A stretch of 64,000 bases of DNA from positions 186,001-250,000 of the forward strand of contig NZ_BJLQ01000003.1 in assembly GCF_006538725.1 (NCBI RefSeq), written 5' to 3'. A program made the position numbers and the translations under genes. Source of the DNA: Cellulomonas gelida (GTDB taxonomy: Bacteria > Actinomycetota > Actinomycetes > Actinomycetales > Cellulomonadaceae). The notes under the pieces were generated by a model. It was not told the origin of the DNA. It saw only the letters and a list, made by a program, of their open reading frames with translations, and made no database searches. Positions 37,140 to 45,663 of the stretch are shown one piece after another. How positions within the stretch are numbered: position 1 is the first letter of the stretch; the number at the start of each line of letters is the position of its first letter.

Positions 37140-37655
37140 ATGGCGACGCAGCGGACGATCCGGACGTGGATGGCCGTCGACGCCGTCCTCGTGGTCGTGC
37201 TGCTCGTGCTCGTCGTCGGCCGCCTCGCGGGCGGTTCCGGCACCGACGACCAGGCCGGCCCCTCCGCGTCGCCCACCGTCCAGGTGCAGGGCCCGACCGC
37301 GCCCTCGACCGAGCCGGTGAGCTTCCGGCTGCCGAGCGGAAACATCGCGTGCACGCTCGCCCCGGGCGGCGTGACCTGCACGATCGCGAGCTTCACCTAC
37401 AGGCCCCCGGCCGTCGCCGGGTGCGACGGCGACACCGGGCACGTGCTCGTGCTCAACGCCGACGGGTTCGCGTTCGACTGCGTCAACGGCCCGGCCCCCG
37501 CGGTGGCGGGCGACGACGTGCCCGTCCTCGAGTACGGCTCTCAGGTCACCTCGGGCGCCTACACCTGCTCGAGCGCGACCAACGGCGTGACGTGCACCGA
37601 CGACCAGGGCGTCGGCTTCGTCCTCGCGCGTGCCTCCTGGCGAGAGCTGCCCTGA
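37140..37655 (+). CDS. Membrane-anchored unknown protein with Cys-rich outer domain
   Basis: A 171-residue protein with one N-terminal span (about residues 10-28, rich in Val/Leu) and an outer part. After a Ser/Pro/Thr linker, the domain starts FRLPSGNIACTLAPGGVTCTIA, a pattern seen in secreted actinobacterial DUF6636-like proteins (PSGNI-C repeats). Six cysteines in the outer part could form disulfides. Function unknown. ATG 37140 has GGAGG eight bases upstream. A hairpin overlaps the stop codon. Confidence 0.72.
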   Translation: MATQRTIRTWMAVDAVLVVVLLVLVVGRLAGGSGTDDQAGPSASPTVQVQGPTAPSTEPVSFRLPSGNIACTLAPGGVTCTIASFTYRPPAVAGCDGDTGHVLVLNADGFAFDCVNGPAPAVAGDDVPVLEYGSQVTSGAYTCSSATNGVTCTDDQGVGFVLARASWRELP

Positions 37656-37674
37656 CCCGAGGGCCGGGCAGCTC
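37644..37674. terminator. Hairpin overlapping the stop of the unknown membrane protein
   Basis: GAGCTGCCC and GGGCAGCTC form a 9-bp perfect stem around a 13-base loop that includes the stop codon. It lies between converging genes, with the M13 peptidase ending at 37689. Confidence 0.6.
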
Positions 37675-37688
37675 CCGCCGGCGACACC

Positions 37689-39704
37689 TCACCAGATGCG
37701 CACGCGCTCCTGCGGCGCCAGGTACAGGGCGTCGCCCGGCTGGACGTCGAACGCCGCGTAGTACTCGTCGACGTTGCGTACCACCCCGTTGCAGCGGAAC
37801 TCGTCGGGCGCGTGCGGGTCGGTCGCGAGGCGGCGGATGACCTCCTCGTCGCGGCCCTTGGTGCGCCACGCCTGGGCCCAGCCCAGGAAGAACCGCTGCA
37901 CGCCCGTGAGCCCGTCGATGACGGGGGCCTCCTCGAGCGGGCGTCCCAGCGCGATCCGGTAGGCCTTGAGCGCGATGGACAGCCCGCCCAGGTCGCCGAT
38001 GTTCTCGCCGATCGTCAGCGCGCCGTTCACGTGGTGCGACCCGCCGAGCTGCGTGGGGGAGAACGCGTCGTACTGCGCGATCAGCGCGCTCGTGCGGCGC
38101 TCGAACTCCGCGCGGTCGTCGGCGGTCCACCAGTCCTCGAGGCGGCCCGTCCCGTCGTACTTGCTGCCCTGGTCGTCGAACCCGTGCCCGATCTCGTGCC
38201 CGATCACGGCGCCGATCGCCCCGAAGTTCACCGCGTCGTCGGCGTCGGCGTCGAAGAACGGCGGCTGCAGGATCGCCGCGGGGAAGACGATCTCGTTCAT
38301 GCCCGGGTTGTAGTAGGCGTTGACCGTCTGCGGGGTCATGAACCACTCGTCGCGGTCGATCGGCTTGCCGATCTTCGCGAGCTCGCGATCGAGCTCGAAC
38401 GCGTTCGCGCGGCGCACGTTCCCGACGAGGTCACCGGCCGCGACCTGCAGCGCCGAGTAGTCGCGCCACTTCGCCGGGTAGCCGATCTTCGGCGTGAACG
38501 CGTCGAGCTTGGCGAGCGCCTTGGCGCGCGTGTCCGGACCCATCCAGTCGAGCGCGGTGATCGACTCGCGGTACGCCTCGACGAGGTGCGCGACGAGCTC
38601 GTCCATGCGCTCCTTGTGCGACGGCGGGAAGTGCCGCGCGACGTACACCTCGCCGACGGCCTCGCCGAGCACGCCCTGCACGAGCGAGACGCCCCGCTTC
38701 CAGCGGTCGCGCAGCTCCTGGGCGCCCGTGAGCGTGCGGCCGTAGAAGTCGAAGTTGGCCTCGACGATCTCCTGCGTCAGGTACGGCGCGCGGTCGCTGA
38801 TCACGTGGTACGAGAGCCACGCCTGCCAGTCCTCGAGCGGCGCGTCGGTCCACAGCTGCGCGAAGCCACGCGCGAAGTCGGGCTCACGCACGACGAGCTG
38901 CTCGAGCGCGCCCTGCGGCGCCCCGAGCGCCTGTGCCCACACGGGCCAGTCGAAGCCCGGCGCGCTGGTGGTGAGGTCCGCGAGCGTCGTCGGGTTGTAG
39001 GTCAGGTCCGCGTCGCGGTCCTTGACGACGTCCCAGTGGTGGGCCGCGAGCTTCGTCTCGAGGCCGACGACGCGCGCGGCGAGCTCGTCCGCGTGCTGCG
39101 CGTCGGTCGCGACGCCGCCGAGCCGCAGCATGCGCGCGACGTGCGGGGCATAGGCCGCCAGCACCGCGGCGTACTGCTCGTCGCGGTAGTACGCCTCGTC
39201 CGGCAGGCCCAGGCCGCCCTGGTTGAGGTAGACGACGTACCGCTCGGGGTCGTCGGCGTCGTTGTCGACCCACATGCCCACCGCGCCGCCCGCACCCGTG
39301 CGCTGCAGCGCGCCGAGGACGCCCGTGAGCTCGGCCTGCGAGGTGGCGCCGGCGACGAGCGCGAGGTCTGCGCGCAGCGGGTCGGTCCCCGCAGCCTCGA
39401 TCGCGTCGGTGTCCATGAAGCTTGCGAACACCGCGCCGATCTTGGCGCCGACGCTCGCGGTGCCGGGCTCACCCGCCGACTGCTCCTGCGCGGACTGCTC
39501 GGCGTCCTGCGCGCCGAGGTCGGCGATGATGTCGCGGACGTGCTCCTCGGCCGCGTCGTGCAGCGCGCGGAAGGTGCCGTCCATCGCGCGGTCGGCCGGG
39601 ATGACGTGCTGGGCGGCCCACCGCCCGTTCACGTGCCGGTACAGGTCGTCCTGGGGGCGGACGGTCGGGTCGAGGTCGGTCAGGTCGAGGCCGCTTCGCG
39701 TCAT
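37689..39704 (-). CDS. M13 family zinc metallopeptidase (neprilysin/PepO-like)
   Basis: A 671-residue gluzincin oligopeptidase. The N-terminal domain starts DDLYRHVNGRW, common to bacterial PepO. The catalytic part has VNAYYNPGMNEIVFPAA, the zinc site IGHEIGHGFD (H503-H507), the third-ligand region GENIGDLGG and, near the end, RCNGVVRNVDEYYAAF with the substrate-binding Arg. The terminus RVRIW matches the conserved end of the family. No signal peptide or membrane span is seen, unlike eukaryotic members. ATG 39704 lies six bases after TAGGCT, a leaderless arrangement. Confidence 0.95.
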   Translation of the reverse strand: MTRSGLDLTDLDPTVRPQDDLYRHVNGRWAAQHVIPADRAMDGTFRALHDAAEEHVRDIIADLGAQDAEQSAQEQSAGEPGTASVGAKIGAVFASFMDTDAIEAAGTDPLRADLALVAGATSQAELTGVLGALQRTGAGGAVGMWVDNDADDPERYVVYLNQGGLGLPDEAYYRDEQYAAVLAAYAPHVARMLRLGGVATDAQHADELAARVVGLETKLAAHHWDVVKDRDADLTYNPTTLADLTTSAPGFDWPVWAQALGAPQGALEQLVVREPDFARGFAQLWTDAPLEDWQAWLSYHVISDRAPYLTQEIVEANFDFYGRTLTGAQELRDRWKRGVSLVQGVLGEAVGEVYVARHFPPSHKERMDELVAHLVEAYRESITALDWMGPDTRAKALAKLDAFTPKIGYPAKWRDYSALQVAAGDLVGNVRRANAFELDRELAKIGKPIDRDEWFMTPQTVNAYYNPGMNEIVFPAAILQPPFFDADADDAVNFGAIGAVIGHEIGHGFDDQGSKYDGTGRLEDWWTADDRAEFERRTSALIAQYDAFSPTQLGGSHHVNGALTIGENIGDLGGLSIALKAYRIALGRPLEEAPVIDGLTGVQRFFLGWAQAWRTKGRDEEVIRRLATDPHAPDEFRCNGVVRNVDEYYAAFDVQPGDALYLAPQERVRIW

Positions 39705-39761
39705 GTCGACAGCCTACGGACGACGGCGGGTGCACCCGCGCAGGTGCGGCAGGATGAGGCC

Positions 39762-40208
39762 ATGCGTATCCACATCGGTTCCGACCACGCCGGTTTCGAG
39801 CTCAAGGTCGCGCTCGTCGAGCACCTGCAGGCCGCAGGGCACGACGTCGTGGACCACGGCGCGCACGAGTACGACGCCCAGGACGACTACCCGCCGTTCT
39901 GCTTCGCCGCGGGCGAGGCCGTCGTCGCGGAGCCCGGCTCGCTCGGCGTCGTGCTCGGCGGCTCGGGCAACGGCGAGCAGATCGCCGCGAACAAGGTCGT
40001 CGGCGTGCGCGCCGCGCTCGCGTGGAACCAGGCCACCGCGACCCTCGCGCGCCAGCACAACGACGCGAACGTGATCGCGATCGGCGCTCGCCAGCACTCG
40101 GTCGACGAGGCGCTCGAGCTGGTCGACGCGTTCCTCGCCGAGCCGTTCAGCGGCGACCCCCGGCACCAGCGCCGCATCGACCTCCTCGCGGAGTACGAGG
40201 CGCGCTGA
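39762..40208 (+). CDS. rpiB: Ribose-5-phosphate isomerase B
   Basis: A 148-residue cytoplasmic isomerase that interconverts ribose 5-phosphate and ribulose 5-phosphate in the pentose phosphate pathway. RIHIGSDHAGFELK binds the phosphate, and GGSGNGEQIAANKV is the active-site loop, in which the actinobacterial form carries Ser in place of the E. coli Cys. NDANVIAIGARQ follows. ATG 39762 lies six bases after CAGGAT (39750-39755), suggesting a leaderless mRNA. It diverges from the M13 peptidase gene 57 bp away. Confidence 0.95.
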   Translation: MRIHIGSDHAGFELKVALVEHLQAAGHDVVDHGAHEYDAQDDYPPFCFAAGEAVVAEPGSLGVVLGGSGNGEQIAANKVVGVRAALAWNQATATLARQHNDANVIAIGARQHSVDEALELVDAFLAEPFSGDPRHQRRIDLLAEYEAR

Positions 40209-40250
40209 CGCCGGGGGGGGGCGGCCCGGACCCTCAGCGTCCGGCGGGCC

Positions 40251-41516
40251 TCAGAACACCCAGCTGCAGACGGGGGCGAGCGGCCAGCCGAAGGCCGCCG
40301 CCGCCGGCAGCAGGGTGCCCGGGGTCACCTCGGTGACCAGGCCCGCGCTCGCGAGCGCGGCGAGCGAACGCCCGCCGAGGTACGCGGCACCGAGCTCACG
40401 CACGTCGAGCCGCAGGTCCGGCTCGTCGTCGGTCGTGGCCACCTCGGCGGGGTAGCCGTCGGCGCCCGCCTCACCGGTCGTGAGCCGCCAGCGGCCCGCG
40501 TTGGCAGGAAGGCGCGCGTCGGTGACCTCGAGGACGAGGTCGACCGGCGCGCTGTACCGACGCGCGGTGAGCGCGGCGGGCAGGTCGAGCAAGCGGACCC
40601 AGATGTTGTCCGCGATGCGCGGGACGGCACCCCGGGGATCCACGAGCAGCCCGAGCAGCGGGTCGTCGGCGGGGAGCATGCCGCTGGAGACCTCGGCCGT
40701 GAGGTCGAGGTCCAGCACGAACGACCACAGGCGGTGCGCGGCGGCCGCGTCGGTCGCGACGGCCTCCCGGATCAGCACCGGGTAGCGCGGCCCGGGGTCG
40801 GCCCACGTCTCCTTGCGGCGCAGCAGCGCGTAGGCGCGCGGATCGCCCGCCTCGTCGTGCACCGTGACGATGCGCAGCGGCTCGCCGCCGTCGCGCCACG
40901 CGGGCGGGTCCACGACGCGACCGCGGCGCATCGCGTCGGTCGGGCGCGTGACCCAGCCCGGCCGCCCGGCGCCTGCCGCGACGTGCACGGCGTGCACGAG
41001 GTCGGTGTGCTTGTCGGGGTCGGCCGAGTCGAAGCGCACGGTCAGCGACTCGCTGCCCGGCACGTCGCGCAGCTTCGCGCCGCGCGGGATCTTGACCCGC
41101 ACGTCGTGGGCGGCCGCGCCGTAGCCGAACCGCCCGTAGATGGCCATCTCCGCGGCGAACAGCGCCGAGACGGGCTCGCCGCGCTCGAGCGAGCGGGCGA
41201 AGTGGAAGTCGATCATGGCGGACAGCAGCCCGCGCCGGCGCTCGTCGGGTCGCACGCCGACCCACGTCAGGCCGGAGCAGGCGACCTCGCCGCCGGGGAC
41301 GGGCAGGTCGAAGTCGTAGGACGCGTGCACGGCCGCCAACGTGCCGTCGGGGCGCTCGACCGCGGCGGTGCGGTCCCAGGGGAGCTGGTCGGGGACGATC
41401 TCGCTCGTCTTCTCGTCGGGCTCGAAGGCGAACGCGAGGTGGTCGACGGCGACGAACTCCCGCTTGCGGTCGTGCGGGACGGCGACGGTGCGGTATCCGG
41501 GCGGCAGAGGCGTCAT
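40251..41516 (-). CDS. GNAT family N-acetyltransferase, Eis-like
   Basis: A 421-residue protein with the two tandem GNAT domains and SCP2-like C-terminal domain of the Eis family. GLTWVGVRPDERRRGLLSAMI is the acetyl-CoA pyrophosphate loop (VRPDERRRGL), YGRFGYGAAAHD ends the first domain, and the chain ends VCSWVF, whose terminal carboxylate takes part in catalysis in Eis proteins. Family members acetylate amines such as aminoglycosides and polyamines; the natural substrate here is unknown. ATG 41516 follows CACGAT by six bases. Confidence 0.9.
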   Translation of the reverse strand: MTPLPPGYRTVAVPHDRKREFVAVDHLAFAFEPDEKTSEIVPDQLPWDRTAAVERPDGTLAAVHASYDFDLPVPGGEVACSGLTWVGVRPDERRRGLLSAMIDFHFARSLERGEPVSALFAAEMAIYGRFGYGAAAHDVRVKIPRGAKLRDVPGSESLTVRFDSADPDKHTDLVHAVHVAAGAGRPGWVTRPTDAMRRGRVVDPPAWRDGGEPLRIVTVHDEAGDPRAYALLRRKETWADPGPRYPVLIREAVATDAAAAHRLWSFVLDLDLTAEVSSGMLPADDPLLGLLVDPRGAVPRIADNIWVRLLDLPAALTARRYSAPVDLVLEVTDARLPANAGRWRLTTGEAGADGYPAEVATTDDEPDLRLDVRELGAAYLGGRSLAALASAGLVTEVTPGTLLPAAAAFGWPLAPVCSWVF

Positions 41517-41556
41517 GGAGACATCGTGGCCCGGCCGGGGGGCTGTCGGCACGTCC

Positions 41557-41904
41557 TTATCGAGCGGCGTCCGCGGTGTCGTCGGGGAACCAGATCGCAC
41601 GCCGCAGCGCGACGCGTGAGCCGTCCGCGACCAGGGACGTCCCCTCGGCGCGCAGCTCGACGAGCGCGCGCTGCAGGTGCCGTGCCGGCGGTGCGCCGGA
41701 GGCGTTGACCACGCGCCACCACGGCACGCCGCCGCCGGCGCGTGCCATCACCTGGCCGACCTGACGCGGCCCGCCGCGCGCGGGCTCACCCGCGGCGACG
41801 AACCGCTCGGCCACGACCTCGGCCACCGTGCCGTACGTCATCGCGCGGCCGGCGGGGATGGTCGCGACGAGGTCGAGCACGGCCTCCAGGTACGCGTCGT
41901 CCAC
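41557..41904 (-). CDS. Alkyltransferase-like protein (MGMT family, no active Cys)
   Basis: A 115-residue protein matching the C-terminal DNA-binding domain of O6-alkylguanine transferases: VLDLVATIPAGRAMTYGTVAEVV and RQVGQVMA. The motif that is PCHR in the repair enzyme reads PWWRVVNASG, so the alkyl-accepting Cys is replaced by Trp. Such alkyltransferase-like proteins bind alkylated guanine and hand it to nucleotide-excision repair instead of reversing it. GTG 41904 lies seven bases after CACACT, suggesting a leaderless mRNA. Confidence 0.9.
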   Translation of the reverse strand: MDDAYLEAVLDLVATIPAGRAMTYGTVAEVVAERFVAAGEPARGGPRQVGQVMARAGGGVPWWRVVNASGAPPARHLQRALVELRAEGTSLVADGSRVALRRAIWFPDDTADAAR

Positions 41905-41949
41905 GGCGTCGAGTGTGCCGGACGCGCCGGCCTGTCCGCGTGCGGCGCG

Positions 41950-42987
41950 TCAGTCGCCCTGCAGGACGGCGGCGACGGCCGGCAGCGTGCGCGGGTCGCC
42001 CTGGACGACGAGCGTCGTGATCGCGGTCGAGCGCCACGCGGGGAGCTGGGCGCGCACGTCGTCGGGCGTGCCGACGAGCGCGACGTCCCGGACGAGATCG
42101 ACGGGCACGGCCGCGGCTGCCCGCGCCTTGTCGCCGGCGAGGTAGTGCGCCTGGATCTCGTCGCACACCTGCGCGTACCCGAGCCGGTCCAGCACGTTGC
42201 GGTGGAAGTTGGCGCCCTTGGCGCCCATCCCGCCCGCGTACAGCGCGACGAACGGGCGGATCTGCTCGGCCGCGGCCTCGACGCTCTCGCCGAGCACCAC
42301 CGGCACGGGCGCGACGACCTCGAAGCCCGCGGGGTCGCGGTCGTCGGACCGTGCAGCGAAGCCGTCGGCCAGCAGCGCGCGGTACTCGGCGTCCATGCGC
42401 GGCGAGTAGAACATCGGCAGCCAGCCGTCCGCGATCTCCGCCGCGAGAGCGACGTTCTTGGGCCCCTCGGCGGCCAGGTGGATGGGCAGGTCCGCACGTA
42501 GCGGGTGCACGGTGGGCTTGAGGGCCTTGCCGAGGCCCATGCCCTCGTCGGACGGCAGCGGGAGGCGGTAGAACGCGCCGTCGTACGCCACCGGGGCCTC
42601 GCGCGCGAGGACCTGGCGGACGACGGCGACGAACTCGCGCGTGCGGGCCAGCGGGCGCGGGTACGGCTGGCCGTACCAGCCCTCGACCACCTGCGGCCCG
42701 GACGCGCCGAGCCCGAGCACGAACCGGCCGCCCGACAGGTGGTCGAGCGTGAGCGCGGCCATCGCCGTGGCGGTCGGTGTGCGGGCCGAGATCTGCGCGA
42801 TCGCGGTGCCGAGCCGCACGCTCGTCGTGCGCGACCCCCACCACGCGAGCGGCGTGAACGCGTCCGAGCCGTACGCCTCGGACGTCCACACGGAGTCGAA
42901 GCCGAGGCGCTCGGCGGCGATCACGGTCTCGAGCGCGCCGGGCGGCGGGCCCGCGGACCAGTACCCCAGCGAGTAGCCCAGTCGCAT
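41950..42987 (-). CDS. LLM class F420-dependent oxidoreductase
   Basis: A 345-residue TIM-barrel protein of the luciferase-like monooxygenase superfamily. MRLGYSLGYWSAG, ERLGFDSVWTSEAYGSDAFTPLAWW, LGTAIAQISARTPTATAMAALTLDHLSGGRFVLGLG (binding loops) and GASGPQVVEGWYGQPYPRPL match the actinobacterial F420-linked subgroup. Cofactor assignment rests on family resemblance. The substrate is unknown. ATG 42987 has GGAGG six bases upstream. A TAACCT -10-like element lies about 50 bp upstream. Confidence 0.9.
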   Translation of the reverse strand: MRLGYSLGYWSAGPPPGALETVIAAERLGFDSVWTSEAYGSDAFTPLAWWGSRTTSVRLGTAIAQISARTPTATAMAALTLDHLSGGRFVLGLGASGPQVVEGWYGQPYPRPLARTREFVAVVRQVLAREAPVAYDGAFYRLPLPSDEGMGLGKALKPTVHPLRADLPIHLAAEGPKNVALAAEIADGWLPMFYSPRMDAEYRALLADGFAARSDDRDPAGFEVVAPVPVVLGESVEAAAEQIRPFVALYAGGMGAKGANFHRNVLDRLGYAQVCDEIQAHYLAGDKARAAAAVPVDLVRDVALVGTPDDVRAQLPAWRSTAITTLVVQGDPRTLPAVAAVLQGD

Positions 42988-43057
42988 CCCGGCCTCCAGT
43001 GACGTCGTCGTCGCGCCGCAGGCCCTGCGGCGCGGTCAGGTTACCGGTCGGTACTTC

Positions 43058-44044
43058 TCACGCGCGTGCGCGGTCCGCGAGCGTGTTGAGCAGCGCGGCC
43101 GCGGTCGCGGCGTCGTCGACCGTCACGACGAGCACACGCCCGCCGGTGCGGTGCACCTCGACGGCCTGCCCGGCGCGCAGCGCGAGCGCCGAGCGCCCGC
43201 CGCGGCCGAGCCGGTAGCCCCAGCCGCCGAACTCGCGCAGCGGGCGGACGTCGACGACGGCGGCACGCTCGACCTCGTCCAGGGGGACCCGCACCGTCGG
43301 CCAGCCGACGAGCGAGCGCGCCTGCAGGCCCTTGTCGTCGACCGTCACGCGCCACACGAGCGTCACCGCGAGCAGCGCTGCGAGGATGACGGGCACGACG
43401 AGCACGGGCCAGGCGCCGAGTGCGACGACGAGCACGACCGACGCCGTGATCGCGACCACGGCGCTCACGACCGCGGCGGGAGCCGTGACGGTGCGGCTCC
43501 ACGCGGCGCGCTGCGTGGCGGACAGGGGCACCCGCGGGGCGTCGGGGTCGACGCGTGCGCTGGTCGGCAGCGGCGCGTCACGCGGGACGAGCAGCGCCGC
43601 GGCGATGCCGACGGCCAGCGCGCCGAGCAGGGCCCCCACGATCGTGCCGCCCACGCCGGGCGCCTGGGCCGCGTCGGCCAGCCCGCGCTGCGCCGAGAGC
43701 GTGCCGAGCAGGATCAGCGCGAACAGCGTGCCCAGGCCGGCGGAGGTCGCCACGGCGATCCGGCGCATCGCGCCGTCCCGGCCGGCCCAGAACGCCATCG
43801 CCCACGCGCCGACGCACAGCACGAGCCCGAGCAGCAGCGGGGCGAGCGCCCCGCCGAACGAGGAGAACCCGTCGGGGCCGTCCGTGCCCCAGTGGGTCGC
43901 GACCGGGTCCGGCAGCTCGTCGCGCCACGAGAGCGCGACGAGCGCGCCGCCCGCCAGGAGCGCGACGGGCAGCACGAGGCCGAGCAGCGTCGAGCTGAGC
44001 CGGTGGGGGACCGGGGTCCGGACAGGGGTGGCCAACGCGGTCAT
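43058..44044 (-). CDS. DUF1648 membrane protein
   Basis: A 328-residue membrane protein. The DUF1648 signature ELPDPVATHWGTDGPDGFSS follows the first span (about residues 19-40). Further spans lie near 66-86, 97-117, 133-152, 187-208 and 212-230. The C-terminal 100 residues are a soluble PH-like domain with a conserved Arg/Gly-rich core (GWGYRLGRGGRSAL). Such proteins are commonly encoded beside a YtrA-type GntR regulator, as here, where the regulator stops six bases before this start. Function unknown; a link to envelope stress is inferred from relatives such as SdpI. Confidence 0.85.
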   Translation of the reverse strand: MTALATPVRTPVPHRLSSTLLGLVLPVALLAGGALVALSWRDELPDPVATHWGTDGPDGFSSFGGALAPLLLGLVLCVGAWAMAFWAGRDGAMRRIAVATSAGLGTLFALILLGTLSAQRGLADAAQAPGVGGTIVGALLGALAVGIAAALLVPRDAPLPTSARVDPDAPRVPLSATQRAAWSRTVTAPAAVVSAVVAITASVVLVVALGAWPVLVVPVILAALLAVTLVWRVTVDDKGLQARSLVGWPTVRVPLDEVERAAVVDVRPLREFGGWGYRLGRGGRSALALRAGQAVEVHRTGGRVLVVTVDDAATAAALLNTLADRARA

Positions 44045-44050
44045 GGGGGG

Positions 44051-44413
44051 TCAGTCCTCCGGGTTCTGGTGGAAGGCGTTCTGCAGCAGGGCGACCGCGA
44101 CGGCCGGCGACACACCGGCGGTGCGGGCGGCGTCGACGAGGGCCGCGACGGGCGCGGCGAGCGCGGTGTAGTCGGGGTGCGCGGAGATCACCGCGCCGCG
44201 GCCGCGGCGCAGGTCGACCAGGCCCTCGTCGCGCAGGTCCTGGTAGGCGCGCAGCACGGTGTGCACGTTGACGTCGAGCGAGCTCGCCAGCACGCGTGCG
44301 GGCGGCAGCCGGTCGCCCGTGTGCAGCTCGCCGGCGGACACGGCAGCGCGCACCTGGGCGGCGATCTGCGTGAAGAGCGGCTCGTCGCGCGCCGGGTCGA
44401 TGGTCCAGAGCAT
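44051..44413 (-). CDS. GntR family transcriptional regulator, YtrA subfamily
   Basis: A 120-residue regulator with an N-terminal winged helix (EPLFTQIAAQVRAAVSAGEL, LPPARVLASSLDVNVHTVLRAYQDL) and a short C-terminal dimerising segment, the YtrA layout. It probably represses its own operon with the DUF1648 gene downstream. ATG 44413 lies six bases after TAGGCT, indicating a leaderless transcript, and a TTGTT-ACCC-AACAA inverted repeat lies inside the promoter spacer. It diverges from the NUDIX gene. Confidence 0.92.
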   Translation of the reverse strand: MLWTIDPARDEPLFTQIAAQVRAAVSAGELHTGDRLPPARVLASSLDVNVHTVLRAYQDLRDEGLVDLRRGRGAVISAHPDYTALAAPVAALVDAARTAGVSPAVAVALLQNAFHQNPED

Positions 44414-44419
44414 GCGAAC

Positions 44420-44449
44420 AGCCTATTTGTTACCCAACAACTAGAACAA
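44420..44449 (-). promoter_or_regulatory. GntR promoter with inverted-repeat operator
   Basis: On the minus strand TTGTTC (-35) and TAGGCT (-10, 44420-44425) are separated by 18 bp. The spacer contains TTGTTGGGTAACAA (44427-44440), a 5-4-5 inverted repeat whose flanks CTA/TAG extend the dyad. An operator placed here would block RNA polymerase, so autorepression is likely. Confidence 0.65.
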
Positions 44450-44482
44450 GTGCCGAGCAGGCGGGGAGTACGGTCGCGTGTC

Positions 44483-44971
44483 GTGGCGCAGATCCAGCAC
44501 GTGACCAGGCTCGCGGCCTACGGCCTCGTCGAACGGGAGGGCCTCGTGCTCCTGGCGCGCGCGGGCGTCAGGTCCGACCTCCCGGGGACGTGGTGGCTGC
44601 CCGGGGGCGGTGTCGAGCACGGCGAGCACCCGGAGCAGGCGGTCGTGCGCGAGCTGCAGGAGGAGACGGGTCTCGCCGTCCGGGTCGCCGGGGAGCCGGC
44701 GATCCTGTCCGACCTGCTCGACATCCGGGCGCGCGGGATCCTGATGCACTCGGTGCGGCTGTGCTACCCGCTCGTCGTCGAGGCCGGCGAGCTGCGCGCC
44801 GAGGTCGACGGCACGACGGACGACGTCGCCTGGGTGCCGCGCGAGCGCGTCGCGTCCCTGTCGACGCTCCCGTTCGTCAGGCGTGCGCTCGGTCTGCCGG
44901 CACCGGACCCCGGCCGTGTCGTCGTGATCGACGCCGGACGGCTCGTCGACGAGGGTCCGGACGGCGACTGA
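44483..44971 (+). CDS. NUDIX hydrolase
   Basis: A 162-residue hydrolase of nucleoside-diphosphate-linked compounds. The Nudix box is complete: GGGVEHGEHPEQAVVRELQEETGL fits Gx5Ex7REUxEExGU, so the metal site is intact. TWWLPGG precedes it. GTG 44483 lies eight bases after TACGGT (44469-44474). It diverges from GntR, and the two promoters are only about 30 bp apart, so the GntR operator may affect both. The substrate cannot be told from sequence. Confidence 0.9.
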   Translation: MAQIQHVTRLAAYGLVEREGLVLLARAGVRSDLPGTWWLPGGGVEHGEHPEQAVVRELQEETGLAVRVAGEPAILSDLLDIRARGILMHSVRLCYPLVVEAGELRAEVDGTTDDVAWVPRERVASLSTLPFVRRALGLPAPDPGRVVVIDAGRLVDEGPDGD

Positions 44972-44998
44972 GGCACCGCGCGCCCTGGACGCGCGACG

Positions 44999-45583
44999 TC
45001 AGATGTAGATGGCCGGGTCGTCGATCTCGGCGTCGAACGGCGCGGCGACGGGGCGCAGGCGGACCTGGGCAGGGACGCCCACCGCGATCGCGCCCGCGGG
45101 CACGTCGTGGATCACGACCGCGTTCGCGCCGACCTGCACGTCGTCGCCGATCCAGACGGGCCCGAGGATCTTGGCGCCCGCGCCCACCACGACGTTGTCG
45201 CCGAGCGTGGGGTGACGCTTGCCCTTGCGCATGGCCTTGCCGCCGAGCGTCGAGCCGTGGAACAGGACGACGTCGTCCCCGACCTCCGCGGTCTCGCCGA
45301 TCACCACGCCCATCCCGTGGTCGATGAAGAGCCGACGCCCGAGCCGCGCGCCGGGGTGGATCTCGATGCCCGTCAACGCCCGCACGAGCTGCGACAGCAG
45401 GCGCGCCGGGAGACGCAGCGACGGCTCACGCCACATCGCGTGCGCGACGCGGTAGGTCCAGACGGCGTGCACGCCCGGGTAGGCGAGGGCGACCTCGAGC
45501 GCCGAGCGGGCCGCGGGGTCGCGACGGCGCGCGGCCTCGAGGTCCTCGCGGAACGTGGCGACGAAGTGCTGCAGCGAAGGCAT
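44999..45583 (-). CDS. cysE: Serine O-acetyltransferase
   Basis: A 194-residue cytoplasmic enzyme that makes O-acetylserine, the precursor used by CysK. An N-terminal helical part (residues 1-60) is followed by the left-handed parallel beta-helix of hexapeptide repeats: [20 protein letters not shown] (catalytic His), [42 protein letters not shown] and [18 protein letters not shown]. The short form without an extended N terminus is usual in actinobacteria. ATG 45583 was chosen because the upstream extension is Pro/Arg-rich. It follows cysK on the same strand, separated by a strong hairpin. Confidence 0.94.
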   Translation of the reverse strand: MPSLQHFVATFREDLEAARRRDPAARSALEVALAYPGVHAVWTYRVAHAMWREPSLRLPARLLSQLVRALTGIEIHPGARLGRRLFIDHGMGVVIGETAEVGDDVVLFHGSTLGGKAMRKGKRHPTLGDNVVVGAGAKILGPVWIGDDVQVGANAVVIHDVPAGAIAVGVPAQVRLRPVAAPFDAEIDDPAIYI

Positions 45584-45624
45584 GGGACCTGGCTCTCGGG
45601 GGACGAGGGGGTGAGCGGGACGGT

Positions 45625-45657
45625 CGCGCCCCGGCCGCACGCGGCGGCCGGGGCGCG
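45625..45657 (-). terminator. Hairpin between cysK and cysE
   Basis: CGCGCCCCGGCCGC and its exact complement form a 14-bp stem with a 5-base loop in the 80-bp gap after cysK. It may end part of the cysK transcript and so set a lower level of cysE. Confidence 0.7.
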
Positions 45658-45663
45658 TGCCGC

